A DNA stretch of 10,687 nucleotides from Desulfobacteraceae bacterium (GTDB lineage: Bacteria; Desulfobacterota; Desulfobacteria; Desulfobacterales; UBA11574): the NCBI GenBank assembly GCA_002868985.1, contig PKTV01000102.1:1-10687 (forward strand). The letters are read 5' to 3'. The notes beneath the pieces were generated by a model, which worked only from the letters and a program-made list of their open reading frames with translations, was not told the DNA's origin and did not search any database. A program made the translations under genes and the position numbers. The number at the start of each line of letters is the position of its first letter. The stretch's first letter is position 1. Positions 6,883-10,687 of the stretch are shown in pieces.

Positions 6883-6957
6883 GGTTAACCTGGGTCCATA
6901 ATTATACCCATATGTTAACAATTTTGCTGTGTCAAACAAAATTATGTATAATTATGG
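6883..6957. repeat. Perfect 12-bp inverted repeat with nested stem and competing hairpin
   Basis: CCATAATTATAC (6896-6907) and GTATAATTATGG (6946-6957) are perfect reverse complements. Inside, AATTTTG (6920-6926) pairs with CAAAATT (6937-6943). TGGGT (6891-6895) can instead pair with ACCCA (6906-6910), a fold that excludes the long one, and the palindrome GGTTAACC lies at 6883-6890. The block lies directly upstream of the 30-codon ORF on the minus strand. It could be a structured leader, an operator or an AT-rich cruciform. Confidence 0.6.
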
Positions 6958-7148
6958 CATAATTTTATCGAATTAGCATATATTGTAGTATACTGAATTA
7001 AATTACTATATATTGTATGTCTCAAAATCAAAAAACTTTGTAAAATCGAACGGTCTGGTTGCAATGCCTGTTTAAGTATCTTTTCCGGAAATTTAGCATC
7101 CTTTTTCTATCCTGAAAAACAGCCTCCGGGTTGAAAAGAAATCACTTT

Positions 7149-7208
7149 ATGAACGAAAATGTTACGATTAGGGCAAACACAAAGGAGGACGTTGTCAACA
7201 TATACTGA
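7149..7208 (+). pseudogene. Possible remnant of a GNAT acetyltransferase N-terminus
   Basis: The 19-codon ORF MNENVTIRANTKEDVVNIY ends at TGA. 'V-T-I-R-x-(A)-x-x-x-E-D' is the usual first strand and helix of GNAT N-acetyltransferases (compare 'ITIRPATPEDAEAI'). Nothing acetyltransferase-like follows in any frame; the sequence runs into the dispersed repeat at 7236. There is no clear ribosome site (gaaaagaaatcacttt). This would be a truncated relic, but 19 residues is too little to be sure. Confidence 0.25.
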
Positions 7209-7229
7209 ATTTTATCCACAATGCCCTCC
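7184..7229 (-). terminator. Imperfect hairpin downstream of the nuclease-like gene
   Basis: GGAGGACGTTGT (7184-7195) and ACAATGCCCTCC (7218-7229) pair at 10 of 12 positions around a 22-base loop. It lies 67 bases after the stop codon of the gene at 7296-8090 and is followed on the minus strand by TTTGTGTTTG, so it may end that transcript. In the other direction it is followed by TCTTTT. Confidence 0.35.
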
Positions 7230-7235
7230 TCTTTT

Positions 7236-7265
7236 AATCAAGGATCAGTGTTTGATCCCATCCCT
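7236..7265 (+). repeat. Dispersed repeat, copy B
   Basis: aatcaaggatcagtgtttga followed by tcccatccc. Same core and same orientation as copies A (4533) and C (8271). It lies about 35-60 bases beyond the stop codon of the minus-strand gene at 7296. Confidence 0.6.
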
Positions 7266-7295
7266 TTCGCAGCCTTAAGGAAAGAAATTTCCAAA

Positions 7296-8090
7296 TCAAA
7301 ATATTTTATCATTCAGGTAATCAATTAAATTCGTGAAGGTTAATTCGGTCTTTTTCGCTGACTGCATATTTTGTAGAAAATTTAAAATTTGATCACAATA
7401 AATTACATCAATATTTTCGCACAAAGTAACATAATCTTTGATATCTTTCCTGTAACTTCCAATTTTTTCTATTATATTTGATGGATTCGATTTGTAATAA
7501 TTTAATTTATCGATGGAATACGTATTTGTTTTAAGTGTCAGCAGGATAAAATAAAACTCTTTTGCTCTTTTTTTTGCAGCCCAGCTGCCCACATCAATGT
7601 TTCTTATAATCTGATCGCGGTTGGGGTCATGGGTCGTGTTTTTACTGATATCCGCTTTATATTTTGCTTCGATGAAGATCAGCTTATTTGAAGTTTCGAT
7701 AGTGAGGTCTACGTGCGTTTCTTTTTCTGGGAAGGACCTAAACATCGGGGGAAAATATTTTTCCCAAAATCTTAGCATTGGGTCTATGAATTGTTCATCT
7801 TTATCAAGTATGATTTGGGGAAATATCTCCGAAAACCAACTTTCAGGATTTGATTTTTCTAATGTCTTGAAAACATTCCACGTCATGGCATCCTCAGAAT
7901 TTTCGCTACCCAGATAAGAAAGTCCTTTGACAATTCCTTTGCTATAACGCCAGGTTCTAGCCTGTCTGGCTATTAGGGGATCATCCGGATCAACGATCAG
8001 GTTGTCTTTAAATTTAACAAAAACGTTTACGCCGGTATCTGAGTATATGAATTTCCGTCCCATTTCGTCTTCTGTTATGCCTTCTTCCAT
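7296..8090 (-). CDS. Uncharacterised protein with PD-(D/E)XK nuclease-type core
   Basis: A 264-residue protein of strongly AT-rich codon use. The central part reads HVDLTIETSNKLIFIEAKYKAD: Asp128 on one strand, then Glu141-Ala-Lys143 on the next, the D-x(n)-(E/D)-x-K arrangement of PD-(D/E)XK nucleases. NRDQIIRNID (157-166) supplies the Gln often seen on the following helix. Upstream, SENSEDAMTWNVFKTL (62-77) gives an acidic helix (E66, D67) suitable for the first metal-binding position. A lysine-rich helix (AAKKRAKEF) and a beta strand FYFILLTLK follow. No membrane segment or signal peptide. Known members of the fold are restriction, repair and phage-defence nucleases; the specific role is unknown and no methyltransferase is next to it. 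I chose ATG at 8090 (GAGAGG 10 bases upstream) over TTG at 8099, which leaves one base of spacing. Flanking dispersed repeats and composition suggest acquisition. Confidence 0.65.
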   Translation of the reverse strand: MEEGITEDEMGRKFIYSDTGVNVFVKFKDNLIVDPDDPLIARQARTWRYSKGIVKGLSYLGSENSEDAMTWNVFKTLEKSNPESWFSEIFPQIILDKDEQFIDPMLRFWEKYFPPMFRSFPEKETHVDLTIETSNKLIFIEAKYKADISKNTTHDPNRDQIIRNIDVGSWAAKKRAKEFYFILLTLKTNTYSIDKLNYYKSNPSNIIEKIGSYRKDIKDYVTLCENIDVIYCDQILNFLQNMQSAKKTELTFTNLIDYLNDKIF

Positions 8091-8325
8091 AATTGACAAA
8101 CCTCTCTTATTTGTTTTGCTTTAAATGGTTATCTTTTAATCATAGCCAAAACCTGATTTATACTTCTTTCTTTTCGGGCCGCCTTGTCTCGTCGTCTTGT
8201 CGGGTCGAAGCTCGAAGAGTGAAGCCCGAAGCTCGAAGAGCGGAGTCGGAAGATTACAGCACAGACTGATAATCAAGGATCAAGGTTTGACCCCATTCCA
8301 TTCCTTGTTCAGGATTACCTAAGCA
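8091..8325. other. Intergenic stretch with 21-bp tandem duplication
   Basis: Between the nuclease-like gene and the EF-hand gene lies a locally GC-rich patch (8175-8250). It has a 21-base unit repeated in tandem: 8206-8226 and 8227-8247 agree at 18 of 21 positions, both starting cgaagctcgaagag. It is followed by repeat copy C. No ORF or promoter could be supported here. Confidence 0.5.
8271..8299 (+). repeat. Dispersed repeat, copy C
   Basis: aatcaaggatcaaggtttga followed by ccccattcc. On the minus strand it contains CCTTGAT twice in tandem. It begins 55 bases past the stop of the EF-hand gene, as copy B does for its neighbour. Confidence 0.6.
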
Positions 8326-8577
8326 TCAAGATCCATGACCCAAAAGTTCATGATATTCATCATGAGAAAGTCTGCCATTTTTATTCAAATCAGCCTTTTT
8401 GAATCTTTCAGTATCATTTCCGAAAAATTTCTCAAACTCCTGGAAGGTTATCTCACCATCTTTGTTGGAATCGACAATTCTAAAACAGGTGTGATTCTTT
8501 TTTTCATTGCCCAAACAGAAATTTGCTGAGGTCATTGATATAAGTATCATTAACAAAAATACTGTGATTTTTTTCAT
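8326..8577 (-). CDS. Small secreted EF-hand calcium-binding protein
   Basis: An 83-residue protein. MKKITVFLLMILISMTSANF is a Sec signal peptide; cleavage is likely after CLG (residue 23), and the residues before Cys21 do not make a lipobox. Two EF-hand loops follow. Loop 1 is DSNKDGEITFQE (36-47), with D1, N3, D5, E7, T9 and E12 in register. Loop 2 is DLNKNGRLSHDE (63-74), with D1, N3, N5, R7, S9 and E12, so its position 7 is only a backbone ligand. A helix FEKFFGNDTERFKKA joins them. Together they form one EF-hand pair, the minimal Ca2+-binding unit, acting in the periplasm or outside the cell. Two cysteines (21 and 31) are present, the first probably removed with the signal. GGAGG lies 7 bases before the ATG. 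No neighbour suggests a partner, so the role (Ca2+ buffer or sensor) is open. Confidence 0.85.
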   Translation of the reverse strand: MKKITVFLLMILISMTSANFCLGNEKKNHTCFRIVDSNKDGEITFQEFEKFFGNDTERFKKADLNKNGRLSHDEYHELLGHGS

Positions 8578-8589
8578 CTACTCCCCTCC

Positions 8590-8932
8590 GATCACATTTC
8601 GACTTGATAAACATTGTCGATTTAAACCTCTTTAGAATTGCCAGGCTTGGTAATGGCTTGTCAATACCTCAATATCAGTTTAATTACAAATATCATAAAA
8701 AACAGCCTAAACAAATCGGTTTTTCAATCCAATTAAATGCTTCGTTTGCCCCTGAGCCCTGGCCCCTGCCTGTCTGCCTGTCGTAGCGAAGCGTAGATCC
8801 CGATTTATCGGGAAACCCTGGCCCGACTTTCACACTGAAATTTAATGGATGTTGAATGGTCTTCACCTTTGACAATGTTTCATTCGCATATTATATATTT
8901 CAAATTTTTAACAAAACCAACCGGTGAATTAG
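8590..8932. other. Intergenic filler without supportable gene
   Basis: No ORF here looks like protein. The stretch 8750-8830 is rich in short direct repeats (ccctggcccctgcctgtctgcctgtc) and includes the inverted repeat TCCCGA-TTTA-TCGGGA (8798-8813) with no T-run on either side. The minus-strand ORF across it reads as low-complexity translation of these repeats. It resembles decayed intergenic repeat material. Confidence 0.4.
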
Positions 8933-9460
8933 ATTTCTGACGACAGAAAACAGTTGCGGGAAAAACTGGAGAGCCTTTCAAGAAAATGGCAATCAAAAGG
9001 GTTGCCTTCCAGGTCAGGACTTGAAAAAGCAGCCGGAGATTTGCGTAAATGGAAAGTGAAAACAGGTGTTTCGGGACTGTGGGACATACCTCCGTTGATG
9101 ATTACAGCAACCCTTGATGATGGCCTTGGGCATGGACTCGAAGTTATCCGGATGTTTTCTGAAGCAGCTGGTCTTGAAATCATTGAACTCGGACTACTTG
9201 TGACACCTGAAAAAATCATAGCCGCATGTAAAAAAAACAAACCAGATTTATTAGGATTAACCGTACTCCAGTTTGATTCAGAGGAAAACATTTTAATGAT
9301 AAGCAGAAACCTCCCGTCAAAAACAAACATAATTGCAGGAGGACCGGTTTTTACGGCAGATCTTGAATTTGCACGGCGGGCAGGTATCCATTTCGCAGCA
9401 AAGAATGTCGCCTATTTTATCCGGTTTCAGCTTCAGTTTAAAAGCGGAGCATACACGTAG
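8933..9460 (+). CDS. Cobalamin (B12)-binding-type domain protein, atypical
   Basis: An open frame from the stop at 8930-8932 to TAG at 9458-9460, at most 175 residues. From the TTG at 8954 (168 residues): a charged helical N-terminus (REKLESLSRKWQSKGLPSRS), then a Rossmann-like B12-binding fold. LMITATLDDGLGHGLEVIRM (48-67) and AAGLEIIELGLLVTPEKII (71-89) lead to DLLGLTVLQFDSEENI (98-113) and NIIAGGPVF (125-133). The last two correspond to the S/T-x-L and GG motifs of corrinoid proteins. At the place of the DxHxxG cobalt-ligand motif the sequence is D-D-G-L-G-H-G, so a canonical lower-ligand histidine is absent or displaced. No ribosome site precedes the TTG, and the only codon left upstream is ATT at 8933. 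The gene may therefore be 5'-truncated or use a rare start. No methyltransferase or mutase partner is in the window. Confidence 0.65.
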   Translation: MSDDRKQLREKLESLSRKWQSKGLPSRSGLEKAAGDLRKWKVKTGVSGLWDIPPLMITATLDDGLGHGLEVIRMFSEAAGLEIIELGLLVTPEKIIAACKKNKPDLLGLTVLQFDSEENILMISRNLPSKTNIIAGGPVFTADLEFARRAGIHFAAKNVAYFIRFQLQFKSGAYT

Positions 9461-9561
9461 TATGTGAGCATTTTGAACCGTTTCACAACGCCGCCATGGG
9501 CACTTAGATTTTTTTGAGATAGGTTCATATTATAGACTCTGTTACTCCGGTTACACTTCAA

Positions 9562-10687
9562 TTACCAGAGGTATTTCCCAAAAAACGCTTTAATTTTCTC
9601 AGGAGCACTGAGTTTGAACGGGGTCATGACTTCTTCACTTTCGACCATATCCGCTCCGAGCCTTTCGCGCAATCTCTTGATAAAGGGATCGCCGGTCTTT
9701 CCGTGAACAAACATGGTGACTTCTCGACTGGTCTTCATACTTCGCGGGGTAAGGTTGGCGGAACCAACAGCGGCGATCACACCGTCCGTTAAGAGCACTT
9801 TGGCGTGCATCATTTGAGGATAGAGAAACACCCTGGGCGCTGTCTTTTCCTCTGATTGAATCAGCTTATTGATCGTAACCATGTTGGCGTAATGATGTGT
9901 GTCGGGTCTCTTCGGTAATATGATATTCACCTGAACACCCCTTCCGGCGGCCAGTTTTACTGCCTCGATAACCTTGTCGTCCGAGAAGTATGCGTGTTCT
10001 ATGATTACACTTTCTTTAGCCTTGTTGATCATTTCGATGAGTGCAGTACGAATCTCGGTAGTTTTTCTATCGTTTAAAGTGATCACGAATGGTGCCGGGT
10101 ACGGCCAAGGTGAACTTTTCAACACCCTGCCTTCAAAAGCTGTCGTCCATCGTTCACTTCGGATCATGGCCATATAGTCATGCCATTTCGTGTGATATTC
10201 ATCGGCAATGTTCATTCCACCGAAAATGGTCTCCTTATGATCCACGACAAAGTACTTGCTGTGATCCGTGTCAGCAAAAACATCGACGTTTACATCGATG
10301 TTTTTGTAATCTCTCAACCCGGATTTCGTAAATACGGGGCTCGGTTTCCCTTTCAGCATATCCATTAGCTCAAAAGCGGTTCCAAGTGCATCCTTACGGA
10401 CAGTAACTTTCACGCCACGGTTCGCCGCGGTTTTCAGTTTTGTTACAATCTGCCGTCCTATATCGTCATCTTTCCATATGTATGTTTGGACATAAATCGA
10501 TGATTGGGCCCCATCGATAGCCCGCAATATTTCATCGAATGCCGCCTTTCCGTCCACCAGAAGCTCGAGTCTCACATCAGCTTTTTCCGGCTTGATAAAA
10601 AATGCATCCGGCAATACGGTATCCGGTTCCGGACCGAGTCCCAGTGGGTTGAACACGAACTTCACAACAGCAAGCACGGCGGCCACC
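9562..10687 (-). CDS. Phospholipase D / cardiolipin synthase-family protein, N-terminus outside window
   Basis: At least 374 residues of a two-domain PLD-superfamily protein; the frame is open to the right edge. Residue 1 here is the GTG at 10686, which may be internal. Two HKD motifs are complete: HSKYFVVDHKETIFGGMNI (H142, K144, D149, then GG-x-N) and HAKVLLTDGVIAAVGSANL (H294, K296, D301, then GSAN). Each is preceded by the usual strand and helix (SSIYVQTYIWKDDDIGRQI at 62-80; SVIIEHAYFSDDKVIEAV at 226-243). The histidines form the covalent phosphatidyl-enzyme pair. The layout fits cardiolipin synthase-like enzymes (transfer of a phosphatidyl group to phosphatidylglycerol or glycerol) or a related phosphodiesterase. 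The first residues (AAVLAVVKFVFNPLG) may be the end of an N-terminal membrane segment. It converges on the B12-domain gene with a 101-base gap that shows no clear terminator. Confidence 0.88.
   Translation of the reverse strand, partial: VAAVLAVVKFVFNPLGLGPEPDTVLPDAFFIKPEKADVRLELLVDGKAAFDEILRAIDGAQSSIYVQTYIWKDDDIGRQIVTKLKTAANRGVKVTVRKDALGTAFELMDMLKGKPSPVFTKSGLRDYKNIDVNVDVFADTDHSKYFVVDHKETIFGGMNIADEYHTKWHDYMAMIRSERWTTAFEGRVLKSSPWPYPAPFVITLNDRKTTEIRTALIEMINKAKESVIIEHAYFSDDKVIEAVKLAAGRGVQVNIILPKRPDTHHYANMVTINKLIQSEEKTAPRVFLYPQMMHAKVLLTDGVIAAVGSANLTPRSMKTSREVTMFVHGKTGDPFIKRLRERLGADMVESEEVMTPFKLSAPEKIKAFFGKYLW

Noticed and set aside
8097..8099. TTG as start of the PD-(D/E)XK protein
   Set aside because: GAGAGG is separated from it by a single base; the ATG at 8090 has usable spacing.
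8693..8875. 60-codon minus-strand ORF ending in the intergenic filler
   Set aside because: It is a translation of short direct repeats and the TCCCGA/TCGGGA palindrome, without a ribosome site or protein-like composition.
8929..9330. 133-codon minus-strand ORF
   Set aside because: It lies antisense to the B12-domain gene, which has clear family motifs; a shadow frame.
1..10687. CRISPR arrays, tRNA or rRNA genes, complete insertion sequences
   Set aside because: No regularly spaced repeats, cloverleaf-like segments, rRNA motifs or transposase ORFs were seen on either strand.

Overview
The window looks like a chromosomal segment from a free-living, metabolically versatile Gram-negative bacterium. 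A periplasmic binding protein and a secreted EF-hand protein, both with Sec signal peptides, support a Gram-negative envelope. The gene mix and the degenerate intergenic repeats recall the Desulfobacterota (former Deltaproteobacteria); this is an inference, since no rRNA or marker gene is present. Composition is patchy: GC-rich housekeeping blocks (1-3202, 4943-6148) alternate with AT-rich stretches (3203-4942, 6149-8930).

Layout. 1-3202, minus strand: glycerol kinase (glpK), then the two subunits of an ADP-forming acyl-CoA synthetase; the beta subunit leaves the window after 39 codons and overlaps the alpha gene by 7 bases. 3203-3683: AT-rich gap divergent from glpK. 3684-4475, plus strand: orphan periplasmic solute-binding protein. 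4591-4767, minus: a 58-residue two-helix membrane protein. 4943-6148, minus: THUMP-domain rRNA (guanine-N2)-methyltransferase. 6149-7295: a long AT-rich stretch without an ordinary gene, holding two tiny hydrophobic ORFs (29 and 30 codons), a perfect 12-bp inverted repeat with nested stems, a strong rho-independent terminator and a possible acetyltransferase remnant. 7296-8090, minus: a protein with a PD-(D/E)XK nuclease-type core. 8326-8577, minus: small secreted EF-hand protein. 8933-9460, plus: corrinoid-binding-type domain protein lacking the canonical DxHxxG motif and a convincing start codon. 9562 to the right edge, minus: phospholipase D/cardiolipin synthase-family protein, N-terminus outside the window.

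How the genes work together. The only clear functional unit is the left block: the acyl-CoA synthetase subunits form one enzyme linking an acyl-CoA to ATP formation (or the reverse), and glycerol kinase feeds glycerol into glycerol-3-phosphate. Everything else appears as single, independent genes. A short dispersed repeat (core atcaaggatcaaggtttgac) occurs three times in the same orientation, each 50-65 bp past the stop codon of an AT-rich gene, with a possible fourth inverted copy. No complete defence or mobile system is visible. The least explained parts are the minus-strand unit around 6656-6957 and the PD-(D/E)XK protein.
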